Assembly: GCA_942493335.1 (NCBI GenBank)
Contig: OW818693.1
Span: forward strand, 4,340,001 to 4,404,000
Length of the DNA: 64,000 nt
Reading direction: 5' to 3'
Source: JAEWSN01 sp942493335
GTDB taxonomy: Bacteria > Bacillota > Clostridia > DSM-8532
Positions 53,271 through 61,089 of the stretch are shown in pieces. Every line of letters begins with the position of its first letter. The first letter of the stretch is position 1. A model generated the notes under the pieces. The model was not told the origin of the DNA. It searched no databases and saw only the letters and a list, made by a program, of their open reading frames with translations. The position numbers and the translations under genes are program-made.

Positions 53271-54560
53271 ATGGAGAACGTACTCGCTCCATTGAAGAAT
53301 GCCTGGAAGATTCAGGATCTCCGCAAGAAGCTGTTCATGATGGTTCTCTTGCTGGTCCTATACCGCGTCGGTGTCTACATCCCTGTACCCGGCCTGTCCG
53401 GATCCCAGTTGGCAGCCATGGTCTCCGGCCAGGGCAGCCTCCTCGGATTCATGGACATCCTGGCCGGTGGCGCCTTCCAGAACGCCAGCATCTTTGCGAT
53501 GTCAATCACCCCCTACATCAATGCATCCATCATCATGCAGCTCCTCACCATCGCCATTCCGGCGCTGGAACGCCTTTCCAAGGAAGGGGAAGAGGGCCGC
53601 AAGGTCATTGCCCAGTGGATACGCTACGGCACTGTCATTCTTGGTTTTGTAGAAGCAAGCGCCATGTACATCGGTTTCCGCGGTGCGGTCACCACGCCTG
53701 GTGTCTGGTCCTACCTGACCATCACGTTGTCCCTGACCGCAGGTACCGCATTCATCATGTGGCTCGGCGAGCAGATCAACCAGTATGGCATCGGCAACGG
53801 CATTTCCATGATCATCTTCGTCAACATCATCTCCCGTGGGCCTTCCGGGTTCCGGGCGCTGGTTGACATCATCCTGAACTATAACGAGGAAGGTCGGCTT
53901 CTGATCGGTATTGCCATCGTCCTTGCCATCGTTGTCGTATTCACCGGTGTCGTGGCGTTCGTCATCTGGGTCACCCAGGCGGAGCGCCGCATCCCGGTCC
54001 AGTACGCGAAACGCGTGGTCGGACGCAAAATGTATGGTGGTCAGAGCACCCACATTCCGATGAAGGTGAATGTGTCGGGCGTTATCCCGATCATCTTCGC
54101 CATGTCCATCCTGGCTTTCCCTGCCACCATCATCAACCTGGTGGCGCCGCAGTCGACCGGTATCTGGTCCATCCTTCGAAACTTCAACGGTGGTCCGCTT
54201 TACACGATTCTTCTTGCGGTCTTTGTCATGGCGTTTACGTTCTTCTACACGGTGCTGGTGTTCAACCCCATCGAGTTGGCCAACAACATCCGGAAGAACG
54301 GCGGGTTCATTCCCGGTATTCGTCCAGGCAAGCCTACTTCGGACTATATCTCCAAGGTCCTGAACCGGATTACCTGGTTCGGCGCCCTGTTCCTCGCCCT
54401 CATCACCATCTTCCCGAGCATTCTGCAATCGGTCACGAAAGTGCCGGGCTTGTGGTTTGGCGGTACTTCGCTGCTCATCATGGTCGGCGTTGCACTCGAC
54501 ACCATGAAGCAGATTGAGTCGCAGCTGCTGATGAGGCATTACAAAGGATTCCTCGATTAA
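53271..54560 (+). CDS. secY: Preprotein translocase subunit SecY
   Basis: 429 residues, ten membrane helices, the central pore of the Sec translocon. Conserved segments GVYIPVPG, MSITPYINASIIMQLLT and the C-terminal loop PGKPTSDYISKVLNRIT are seen. ATG 53271 follows the rplO stop by one base. A 240-bp spacer separates it from adk. Confidence 0.98.
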   Translation: MENVLAPLKNAWKIQDLRKKLFMMVLLLVLYRVGVYIPVPGLSGSQLAAMVSGQGSLLGFMDILAGGAFQNASIFAMSITPYINASIIMQLLTIAIPALERLSKEGEEGRKVIAQWIRYGTVILGFVEASAMYIGFRGAVTTPGVWSYLTITLSLTAGTAFIMWLGEQINQYGIGNGISMIIFVNIISRGPSGFRALVDIILNYNEEGRLLIGIAIVLAIVVVFTGVVAFVIWVTQAERRIPVQYAKRVVGRKMYGGQSTHIPMKVNVSGVIPIIFAMSILAFPATIINLVAPQSTGIWSILRNFNGGPLYTILLAVFVMAFTFFYTVLVFNPIELANNIRKNGGFIPGIRPGKPTSDYISKVLNRITWFGALFLALITIFPSILQSVTKVPGLWFGGTSLLIMVGVALDTMKQIESQLLMRHYKGFLD

Positions 54561-54800
54561 GCACGAAATGGGTGGCCGGGTTCAAACCCAGACACCTGAA
54601 ACGGTCCCATGGCGTCCTTGCGGATGCCATGGGACGTTTCCCAATATCGGGCAACCTGTGGGGCGAAAACTTTGTGAAAATTTTTTCATTTTCGTCCTGC
54701 AGACAGGCTGAAATCCCGTTCCGGTTGTTCACAGTGGTGCGTACCGGTACGGGTTGCCTGCATTCATGCAACGAAGGCAGGCGGAAAGGTGGGAACACGC
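54561..54800 (+). other. secY-adk spacer with long hairpin
   Basis: A 14-bp stem (54604-54617 with 54622-54635, TTGC loop) is extended by GAAAC/GTTTC (54598-54602 with 54636-54640) past one bulged G. Only GTTTCCC follows, so it is at best a weak terminator. An AT-rich stretch (54668-54695) lies downstream, and a perfect GTACCGGTAC palindrome at 54741-54750. Read-through with attenuation or an RNA-processing site is possible. Confidence 0.55.
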
Positions 54801-55442
54801 ATGAGAATGATTTTGCTCGGACCTCCCGGCGCAGGCAAAGGGAGTCAGGCCCAAAACCTCTCGGCCGCGTTGTCCGTCCCGCATATCTCCACGGGCGACA
54901 TCTTCAGGGCCAACATCAAGGAAGGCACGGAACTCGGAAAACAGGTCAAGACCATCATCGATGCGGGCGGACTGGTTCCGGACGAATTGACGGTACGCAT
55001 TGTCGAGGATCGTCTCGCCCAATCGGATTGCCTGAATGGTTTCATTCTTGATGGCTTTCCCCGCACCATCCCGCAGGCGGAGCAGCTAGACGCACTGCTG
55101 GAACGGGAAGGGAAGGCGGTTGAGATCGTCATCAATCTCCTTTGTCCGGATGAAGTCATTGTCGGCCGCATGTCCGGTCGACGGATGTGCTCCTGCGGAC
55201 GGACGTACCATACGAAGAGCAACCCGCCGCGTGTGACTGGAATCTGCGATGCGGATGGCAACGCCCTTTACATCCGCGAGGATGACAAGGAGGAAACCGT
55301 CCGGAACAGGCTCGTAACCTATCATCGGCAGACGGAGCCGCTCATCGCGCACTACACGCGCCAAGACGTCGTTCGGGACATCGACGGGACCCTGTCCATC
55401 GCCGATACGACAGACGCCATTCTGGCAGCAGTTAGGAAATGA
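54801..55442 (+). CDS. adk: Adenylate kinase
   Basis: 213 residues; interconverts 2 ADP with ATP and AMP. P-loop GPPGAGKGSQA, AMP site STGDIFRANI, DGFPRTIPQAEQLD and the RL..YH..T region are intact. The LID has the Firmicutes zinc-type pattern, but the first pair reads CSC instead of Cys-x-x-Cys, one residue short; GICDADG supplies the third Cys and the Asp. ATG 54801 is preferred to GTG 54789. Confidence 0.96.
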   Translation: MRMILLGPPGAGKGSQAQNLSAALSVPHISTGDIFRANIKEGTELGKQVKTIIDAGGLVPDELTVRIVEDRLAQSDCLNGFILDGFPRTIPQAEQLDALLEREGKAVEIVINLLCPDEVIVGRMSGRRMCSCGRTYHTKSNPPRVTGICDADGNALYIREDDKEETVRNRLVTYHRQTEPLIAHYTRQDVVRDIDGTLSIADTTDAILAAVRK

Positions 55443-55446
55443 ACCT

Positions 55447-56214
55447 ATGATCTCCATCAAATCCCAGCGTGAGCTGGACTGCATGAAACGGGCCGGAGAC
55501 ATTGTGGCACGCGTGCTGCTGCTGATGCAGGAGATGGTCGTGCCCGGAATTTCGACCCTGGAACTTGATCGGGCTGCTGCGGAACTCATTCGCAAGGCCG
55601 GTGCGATTCCGTCTTTTCTGGGTGTCCCTTGCGCTTATGGTGGGATCCCCTTTCCAGGCGTCATCTGCGCTTCAGTCAACGAAGAGGTCATTCATGGCAT
55701 TCCAGGCCCGCGGATCCTGAAGGACGGGGATATTCTCAGCGTTGATACCGGTGCCATCCTCAATGGCTGGCATGGAGATGCTGCAAGGACTTTCCCAGTC
55801 GGGACGGTATCCACGGAAGCCCAACGACTTCTTTCCGTCACGGAAGAAAGCTGCGTCGCCGGTATCTCCGCGGCCTTGTCCGGCAATCGGGTTCGCGACA
55901 TCTCCGAGGCCATACAGCTCCATGTGGAGAAGAATGGATTCTCTGTTGTTCGTGACTTCGTCGGGCATGGCATTGGAACGGAAATGCACGAAGAACCGCA
56001 GATCCCGAATTATGTCGGTCGAGAACGCGGTCCCCGTCTGACGGAGGGTATGACACTCGCCATTGAACCGATGGTGAATGTGGGAACCTGGAAGGTCAAC
56101 GTGCTGACGGACAAGTGGACGGTTGTGACCGTTGACGGAAAGCTGTCGGCACATCATGAAAACTCGATTGTCGTTACGGAAAATGGTCCGATCGTCCTGA
56201 CGCAATGCTGGTAA
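55447..56214 (+). CDS. map: Methionine aminopeptidase, type I
   Basis: 255 residues; removes N-terminal Met from new proteins. Metal ligands: Asp pair in VDTGAILNGWHGDAAR, His in VGHGIGTEMH, Glu in LAIEPMVN and Glu in HENSIVVTE. Starts 4 bp after adk without a strong binding site, so it is probably coupled to adk translation. Confidence 0.96.
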   Translation: MISIKSQRELDCMKRAGDIVARVLLLMQEMVVPGISTLELDRAAAELIRKAGAIPSFLGVPCAYGGIPFPGVICASVNEEVIHGIPGPRILKDGDILSVDTGAILNGWHGDAARTFPVGTVSTEAQRLLSVTEESCVAGISAALSGNRVRDISEAIQLHVEKNGFSVVRDFVGHGIGTEMHEEPQIPNYVGRERGPRLTEGMTLAIEPMVNVGTWKVNVLTDKWTVVTVDGKLSAHHENSIVVTENGPIVLTQCW

Positions 56215-56233
56215 GAGGACCTGAAAAATCCTC

Positions 56234-56262
56234 TTGTAATTCCTGCGTCTTTCCATTAAAAT
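56234..56262 (+). promoter_or_regulatory. Internal promoter before the KOW-infA-rpmJ genes
   Basis: TTGTAA (56234-56239), 17-nt spacer, TAAAAT (56257-56262), in the AT-rich gap after map, 95 bp before the KOW gene. Confidence 0.6.
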
Positions 56263-56356
56263 ATAGTAGTTAGACTCGGAGTTTAACGCCTTGACGTCAT
56301 GACCTTTTTTCCGTCTTGGCAAAAGCAGGTGCTTGGAACGTTCACGGGGTGGTTCA

Positions 56357-56671
56357 GTGGAATCCGTCATTGGCAGGTTTGCATGGTCCAAAGCCGGACG
56401 GGACAAGGGCCGGCTGTTCATCATCACCGCTGTGGCAGACGATAGTCATGTCATGGTGGCGGATGGGGAGATCCGCCGTGTGGACAGGCCGAAGAAGAAG
56501 AGACTCAGACACCTGGCCATCACGGAGAAAACTGCCGAGTCTGTTGCGGAGACCTATCGCAACCGGAGGAAGCCGTTGGATGCGGAACTCAGGGAAGCGG
56601 TCCGATCAGCACGCGAGGCGGACGGAATCAAGTCTCCGGCCAGTCGGCCGGAAGCGGTGCATGACAGCTAG
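56357..56671 (+). CDS. KOW-domain RNA-binding protein (L14e-like)
   Basis: 104 residues from GTG 56357 (GGGGTGG upstream). The N-terminal IGRFAWSKAGRDKGRLFIITAV is a KOW motif, followed by MVADGEIRRVDRPKKKRLRHLAI. This small protein occupies the same position between map and infA in many Clostridia. Its role in ribosome function is presumed, not shown. The C-terminal ~30 residues are charged and probably disordered. Confidence 0.82.
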   Translation: MESVIGRFAWSKAGRDKGRLFIITAVADDSHVMVADGEIRRVDRPKKKRLRHLAITEKTAESVAETYRNRRKPLDAELREAVRSAREADGIKSPASRPEAVHDS

Positions 56672-56745
56672 AACCGGTATTTGCGTCGTCACCCACATTG
56701 AAAAGGATTCAGCGCAAATGCAGGCTGGATGGGGAGGTTTGAACT

Positions 56746-56979
56746 TTGGCAAAAGACACGAGCAACAAGGAAGATATCATCGAACTCGAAGGCGTGGTGC
56801 AGGAAGCACTTCCGAACGCAATGTTCCGGGTGAAGCTGCAGAACGGCATTGAGATCCTTGCCCATATTTCCGGCAAACTGCGCATGAACTACATCCGCAT
56901 TCTGCCGGGTGACCGGGTCACCATTGAAATGTCCACCTATGACCTGACACGTGGCCGCATTACGTGGCGTGCGAAATAA
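56746..56979 (+). CDS. infA: Translation initiation factor IF-1
   Basis: 77 residues, OB fold. It starts with TTG 56746 (GGGGAGG upstream), giving LAKDTSNKEDIIELEG, in register with canonical MAKDD starts. HISGKLRMNYIRILPGDRV and DLTRGRITWRAK are diagnostic. Confidence 0.96.
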   Translation: MAKDTSNKEDIIELEGVVQEALPNAMFRVKLQNGIEILAHISGKLRMNYIRILPGDRVTIEMSTYDLTRGRITWRAK

Positions 56980-57127
56980 GGAACCGAACAGGACAGATGG
57001 CTGCAACCGGGAATTTTCAGAAGCTCTTTCATTAAAGCAGGCTTCAGGAGATGACCGGAATCATTACATTGCTTCACGGCCCGAAAGGGACTTGAATGCC
57101 AGAGCAGACGAACGGAGGGAATCCAAG

Positions 57128-57241
57128 ATGAAAGTAAAACCGTCGGTCAAGAAAATTTGCGAAAAATGCAAGATCATCCGCAGAAAAGGTCGCGTCATGG
57201 TCATCTGCTCCACACCCAAGCACAAGCAAAGACAAGGCTGA
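57128..57241 (+). CDS. rpmJ: 50S ribosomal protein L36
   Basis: 37 residues, MKVKPSVKKICEKCKIIRR type. Zinc ligands Cys, Cys, Cys and His are all present (CEKC, VICSTPKH). CGGAGGG lies before ATG 57128. Confidence 0.95.
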   Translation: MKVKPSVKKICEKCKIIRRKGRVMVICSTPKHKQRQG

Positions 57242-57544
57242 GTCCGAAACCGGCGGGAAACATGCCCGTTCGAGCAGGATTCCCGGCATTTCCGGCCGGT
57301 GACGGCAAGCTGTATGGCGCCTCAGAACAGGAGAACTGGATTGGGAAGGTGCGGCTAATCGGGATGATCCTGGTTTACCGGAACAATCTTCACATAAAGC
57401 AAACAGGAATCATACGGAATACTTCAGGAACCCCATCCTCGGTGTTTCAATTGCACCGGCCACGGGGAGACCGCAATCGGAAACAGGGCGAAGCCGCCCA
57501 CGCCGGACCATGGTTCGGCGAGCATGAGTCGGAGGTGCAGTAAA
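57242..57544 (+). other. 303-bp spacer between rpmJ and rpsM
   Basis: No gene is recognised. It is GC-rich at both ends with a central AT-richer part (57380-57420). No consensus promoter or T-tract terminator is seen; the only clear signal is GGAGGTG (57531-57537) for rpsM. In most genomes these two genes are tens of bases apart. Confidence 0.5.
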
Positions 57545-57913
57545 TTGGCTCGTATAGCAGGTGTTGACTTGCCAAGGGAAAAAAGAGTTGAAATCGGCCT
57601 GACCTATATTTTCGGTATTGGCAGGACCCGTTCCACCGAGATCCTCAACGAAACCGGTATCAGCCCTGACACACGTGTCCGGGATCTGACGGATGAGGAA
57701 ATCACCAAGCTCCGTGACAAGATTGAGAAGTCTTACACGGTAGAGGGCGATCTGCGTCGTGAAACCGCATTGAACATCAAGCGACTGGTGGAAATCCGTT
57801 GCTATCGCGGTCTTCGTCACAGGATGGGTCTTCCGGTCCGCGGCCAGCGTACGAAAACGAACGCCAGAACCCGCAAAGGCCCGAGAAAGACCATAGCCAA
57901 CAAGAAGAAGTAA
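57545..57913 (+). CDS. rpsM: 30S ribosomal protein S13
   Basis: 122 residues from TTG 57545, 7 nt after GGAGGTG; LARIAGVDLPREKRVEIGL matches canonical MARIAGVDLP starts exactly, so a longer in-frame start is rejected. The basic tail (RGQRTKTNARTRKGPRKT) is conserved. Confidence 0.97.
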   Translation: MARIAGVDLPREKRVEIGLTYIFGIGRTRSTEILNETGISPDTRVRDLTDEEITKLRDKIEKSYTVEGDLRRETALNIKRLVEIRCYRGLRHRMGLPVRGQRTKTNARTRKGPRKTIANKKK

Positions 57914-57932
57914 GCGGGAGGTCGAACGCACA

Positions 57933-58334
57933 ATGGCTGCAGCAGGAAAAGTTGTCAGAAGATCCAGGAAGAAAAAGGAGAAAAAGAATATTGAGCGGGG
58001 CGCCTGCCATATTCGTTCCTCCTTCAACAATACCATCGTCACCATGACGGATACGATGGGAAATGCCCTTTCTTGGGCAAGCGCCGGCGGCCTCGGCTTC
58101 CGCGGTTCCAAGAAGAGCACGCCATTCGCCGCACAGCAGGCTGCGGAAACCGCAGCACGCGCTGCCATGGAGCATGGCCTCCGGCTGGTCTCGGTGTACG
58201 TGAAGGGTCCGGGTTCCGGACGTGAAGCGGCCATCCGCGCATTGCAGACTGCAGGACTCGAAGTGAATCTGATCAAGGATGTCACGCCGATCCCGCACAA
58301 TGGCTGCAGACCGCCCAAGAGAAGAAGAGTTTGA
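57933..58334 (+). CDS. rpsK: 30S ribosomal protein S11
   Basis: 133 residues. NIERGACHIRSSFNNTIVTMTD and the C-terminal DVTPIPHNGCRPPKRRRV are diagnostic. GGGAGG precedes ATG 57933. Confidence 0.97.
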   Translation: MAAAGKVVRRSRKKKEKKNIERGACHIRSSFNNTIVTMTDTMGNALSWASAGGLGFRGSKKSTPFAAQQAAETAARAAMEHGLRLVSVYVKGPGSGREAAIRALQTAGLEVNLIKDVTPIPHNGCRPPKRRRV

Positions 58335-58351
58335 CGGAGGTGTAGGAACCC

Positions 58352-58978
58352 ATGGCAAGATATACAGGTGCATCATGCAAACTTTGCCGCCGCGAAGGGC
58401 AGAAGCTGTTCCTCAAGGGCGAACGGTGCTATGGCGGCAAATGCGCGCTCAGCCGGAGGGCCTACGCGCCCGGCCAGCACGGCGCAGCCAAGAAGAAACT
58501 TTCCGAATATGGCGTCCAGCTGCGTGAAAAGCAGAAGGCGAAGCGTTTTTACGGAATCCTTGAAAGCCAGTTCCGCAATTATTTCGAAATGGCGGACGGT
58601 AAAAAGGGCATCACCGGCGAAGTGCTTCTCCAGTTGCTTGAATCCCGTTTGGACAATGTCGTTTACCGCATGGGCTTCGGCTCGACAAGGGCGGAAGCGC
58701 GTCAACTTGTTACGCATGGCCATTTTACCATCAACGGCAAGCGCGTGAACATTCCCTCCTATCTGACCAAGGTTGGAGAGGCGATCGAAGTCTGCGAAAG
58801 CAGCCGCAAGTCTGTCCGTTTCAAGGAAATCCTCGATATGACCGGTTCCAAGGTCGTTCCGAAGTGGATTGAAGTCGATCAGGAAAACCTCAAGGGCAGA
58901 GTCGTCGCCGTTCCCGCCAGGGAAGACATCGATCTGCCGGTGCAGGAACACCTCATCGTCGAACTCTACTCCAAGTAA
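58352..58978 (+). CDS. rpsD: 30S ribosomal protein S4, zinc type
   Basis: 208 residues. MARYTGASCKLCRREG with later Cys in RCYGGKC makes the zinc-binding (C+) form. The S4 RNA-binding fold (LESRLDNVVYRMGFGSTRAEARQLV) is intact. Standard position before rpoA. Confidence 0.97.
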   Translation: MARYTGASCKLCRREGQKLFLKGERCYGGKCALSRRAYAPGQHGAAKKKLSEYGVQLREKQKAKRFYGILESQFRNYFEMADGKKGITGEVLLQLLESRLDNVVYRMGFGSTRAEARQLVTHGHFTINGKRVNIPSYLTKVGEAIEVCESSRKSVRFKEILDMTGSKVVPKWIEVDQENLKGRVVAVPAREDIDLPVQEHLIVELYSK

Positions 58979-59057
58979 TCAACCGGAACATGCGGGCAGG
59001 GCGGTCCCTCGCGGGATCGGCCCGCTTCGCAGGCTGGAACCCAAGGAGGGTTGACTG

Positions 59058-60005
59058 ATGATCGAAATTGAAAAGCCGAGGATTGAATGCGTGGAAACCT
59101 CCGGGAACAATTCCTATGGGAAGTTCGTGGTGGAACCGCTGGAACGGGGTTACGGCATCACGCTCGGCAACTCTCTCCGCCGGATACTCCTTTCCTCGCT
59201 GCCCGGTGCGGCGGTCACCTCGATCAAGATTGACGGCGTGCTCCATGAGTTCTCCACCGTACCCGGCGTTGTCGAGGATGTGACGGAAATCATCCTGAAC
59301 ATGAAAGGCCTGCGCTTGAAGCTTCACGGCGACGAAGCGAAGACCCTGTACATCGACTACGAAGGCGAAGGGGAAATCAAGGCCGGCGACATCAAGACGG
59401 ATGCCGATGTGGAAATCCTCAATCCGGACATGCACATCGCGACCATCTCGGGAAGCAATCGGTTCTTCATGGAGATCGCGGTGAACCATGGCCGCGGGTA
59501 TGTGGCTGCCGACAAGAACAAGACGCCGAACCAGCCGATCGGCATCATCCCGATCGACTCCATCTACACCCCGTGCATGAAGGTCAATTATGTCGTGGAC
59601 AATACCCGTGTGGGTCAGGTCACCGACTATGACCGTCTCACGATCGAAGTGTGGACGGACGGCAGCATCGCTCCGGAAGAGGCCATCAGTCTGGGGGCTA
59701 AAATCCTCAGCGATCACCTCAACCTTTTCATCAACCTCAACGACAAGGCCCGTCACGCCGAGATCCTCGTGGAAAAGGGTGAACCCGCCCGCGACAAGAT
59801 TCTTGAGATGACCATTGAGGAACTGGACCTTTCCGTCCGTTCCTACAACTGTCTGAAACGTGCCGGGATCAACACCGTCGAGGATCTGACGAACAAGACT
59901 GAGGATGACATGATGAAGGTCCGCAATCTGGGCCGCAAGTCTTTGGAAGAAGTCGTGCAGAAGCTGGAGGCCATGGGTCTGTCGCTCGCACCGACTGAAG
60001 AATGA
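59058..60005 (+). CDS. rpoA: RNA polymerase alpha subunit
   Basis: 315 residues. The N-terminal assembly domain (GYGITLGNSLRRILLSSLPGAAVTS) and the C-terminal domain that binds UP elements and activators (LDLSVRSYNCLKRAGINTVEDL, MMKVRNLGRKSLEEV) are complete. AAGGAGGG lies about 7 nt before ATG 59058. Confidence 0.98.
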   Translation: MIEIEKPRIECVETSGNNSYGKFVVEPLERGYGITLGNSLRRILLSSLPGAAVTSIKIDGVLHEFSTVPGVVEDVTEIILNMKGLRLKLHGDEAKTLYIDYEGEGEIKAGDIKTDADVEILNPDMHIATISGSNRFFMEIAVNHGRGYVAADKNKTPNQPIGIIPIDSIYTPCMKVNYVVDNTRVGQVTDYDRLTIEVWTDGSIAPEEAISLGAKILSDHLNLFINLNDKARHAEILVEKGEPARDKILEMTIEELDLSVRSYNCLKRAGINTVEDLTNKTEDDMMKVRNLGRKSLEEVVQKLEAMGLSLAPTEE

Positions 60006-60079
60006 TTCCGTTGTCGGGCCTTGGGTCCGGCAGGGAAGCAGGTTTCACTGCGGTTATGCAAACAAGCAAGAATTGGGTC

Positions 60080-60138
60080 TCCGGCAATTGACAGGAAAGC
60101 CCATTTTCAAACAGAACGAAACGGGTTCAATTGCCGGA
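60080..60138 (+). promoter_or_regulatory. 12-bp inverted repeat between rpoA and rplQ
   Basis: Perfect arms TCCGGCAATTGA (60080-60091) and TCAATTGCCGGA (60127-60138) around a 35-nt loop, in the 168-bp rpoA-rplQ spacer. There is no T-tract. A transcript stem here could modulate rplQ expression or RNA processing. Confidence 0.6.
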
Positions 60139-60173
60139 CCTGAAGCATCGATTGATTCGAGGGAGGGAATACA

Positions 60174-60701
60174 ATGCCGACACAGAGGAAGCTGGGACGG
60201 CCGACCGATCAGCGCAAAGCCATGCTGAAAGGGCTGGTCACCTCTCTGATCCATTACGGACGCATCGAAACCACGGAAACCCGCGCCAAGGAAGTGCAAG
60301 CCATCGCAGAAAAACTGATCGCGCTCGCCGCGAAGGAATGCGACAACTTCTCCTCCAAAGCGGTCACCGTCAGTGCGCCGGTGATGGATAGCAAGGGGTA
60401 CAAATCCTATAAGACCGTTACATCCAAAAACGGAAACAAGTATCAGGTCGTGGAACGCGCGAAGAAGGAAGAACTCCGTCAGGTCGATGGCCCGACGCGT
60501 CTTTCCGCACGCCGCAACATGATGAACTGGCTGTACCGTGTTCACGATGAAAACGGCAATGCCGTCAGCATGACCAACAAGCTGATGAATGAAATCGGAC
60601 CGAAGTTCAAGGATACGAAGGGCGGATACACCCGCACCATCAAGCTCGGCGCACGCCGTGGCGACGGGGCTCCCGTTGTCGTCCTCGAACTGACGAAGTA
60701 A
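60174..60701 (+). CDS. rplQ: 50S ribosomal protein L17 with internal insertion
   Basis: 175 residues, against the usual 115-130. MPTQRKLGRPTDQRKAMLKGL and the terminal GGYTRTIKLGARRGDGAPVVVLEL are canonical. About 50 extra residues (roughly 57-108) sit after the KLIALAAK helix and contain VMDSKGYKSYKTVTSKNGN. Some clostridial L17 proteins carry comparable insertions. It is the last gene of the ribosomal cluster and is followed by a strong terminator. Confidence 0.96.
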   Translation: MPTQRKLGRPTDQRKAMLKGLVTSLIHYGRIETTETRAKEVQAIAEKLIALAAKECDNFSSKAVTVSAPVMDSKGYKSYKTVTSKNGNKYQVVERAKKEELRQVDGPTRLSARRNMMNWLYRVHDENGNAVSMTNKLMNEIGPKFKDTKGGYTRTIKLGARRGDGAPVVVLELTK

Positions 60702-60754
60702 AAAGCACCCGGACAGCGCAGGCTTTCCGGACCCCCACTGTACCAACAGACTGG

Positions 60755-60788
60755 ATGGAGAGCGGACGCATGTCTGTTCTCCATTTTT
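60755..60788 (+). terminator. Intrinsic terminator after rplQ
   Basis: A 13-bp stem with G-U pairs (60755-60767 with 60772-60784), GCAT loop, then TTTT. It ends the ribosomal transcript; the T-tract is also the start of the adjacent palindrome. Confidence 0.85.
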
Positions 60789-60822
60789 GTCTATCTGCCG
60801 CCCAGCGGCAGATAGACAAAAA
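60784..60822. repeat. Perfect 18-bp palindrome
   Basis: Arms 60784-60801 and 60805-60822 are exact inverted copies (TTTTTGTCTATCTGCCGC and its complement) around CCA. The 3' arm is the beginning of the 94-bp repeat, and the 5' arm overlaps the terminator T-tract. It is not itself a terminator because A, not T, follows each stem. Confidence 0.9.
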
Positions 60823-61007
60823 TACGCCAAACGCCGGCAGCAACATTCCGAAGGAAAGTTGCGAGAGGTGGTTGTGCGATGAGGACTGGTGCTTCAAAGC
60901 GGCAGATAGACAAAAATACGCCAAACGCCGGCAGCAACATTCCGAAGGAAAGTTGCGAGAGGTGGTTGTGCGATGAGGACTGGTGCCGCCCGGCGGCAGA
61001 TAGACAA
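60805..61007. repeat. 94-bp tandem repeat, 2.2 copies
   Basis: Identical 94-bp copies start at 60805 and 60899, differing only near the junctions, and a partial third (GCGGCAGATAGACA) starts at 60993. Each full copy contains a hairpin of 5 bp, an A-A mismatch and 4 bp around GAA (60840-60862 and 60934-60956). Junctions carry GCCGCCC-GGCGGCAG, itself self-complementary. The array fills the gap between rplQ and the ECF genes; the length is not a multiple of three and no gene is encoded. Confidence 0.92.
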
Positions 61008-61089
61008 ACTGGTAAAACCGTTTCCGGCGAGGGCAAGTGGCGCGGACCCCCATGTGGCCGTGACCCGCCTTCACCCTTCAGGAGTCAAT

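Noticed and set aside
57157..57543. A gene in the rpmJ-rpsM gap
   Set aside because: The only long frame overlaps rpmJ, has no binding site and resembles no protein I know.
44030..60140. GGCAATTG as a dispersed element linking 18085, 44055 and 60082
   Set aside because: An 8-mer is expected a couple of times by chance in 64 kb on two strands. Only the palindromic contexts at two sites are reported, as tentative.
60784..60822. The 18-bp palindrome as an intrinsic terminator
   Set aside because: A-tracts, not T-tracts, follow the stem on both strands. The real terminator is the stem immediately upstream (60755-60788).
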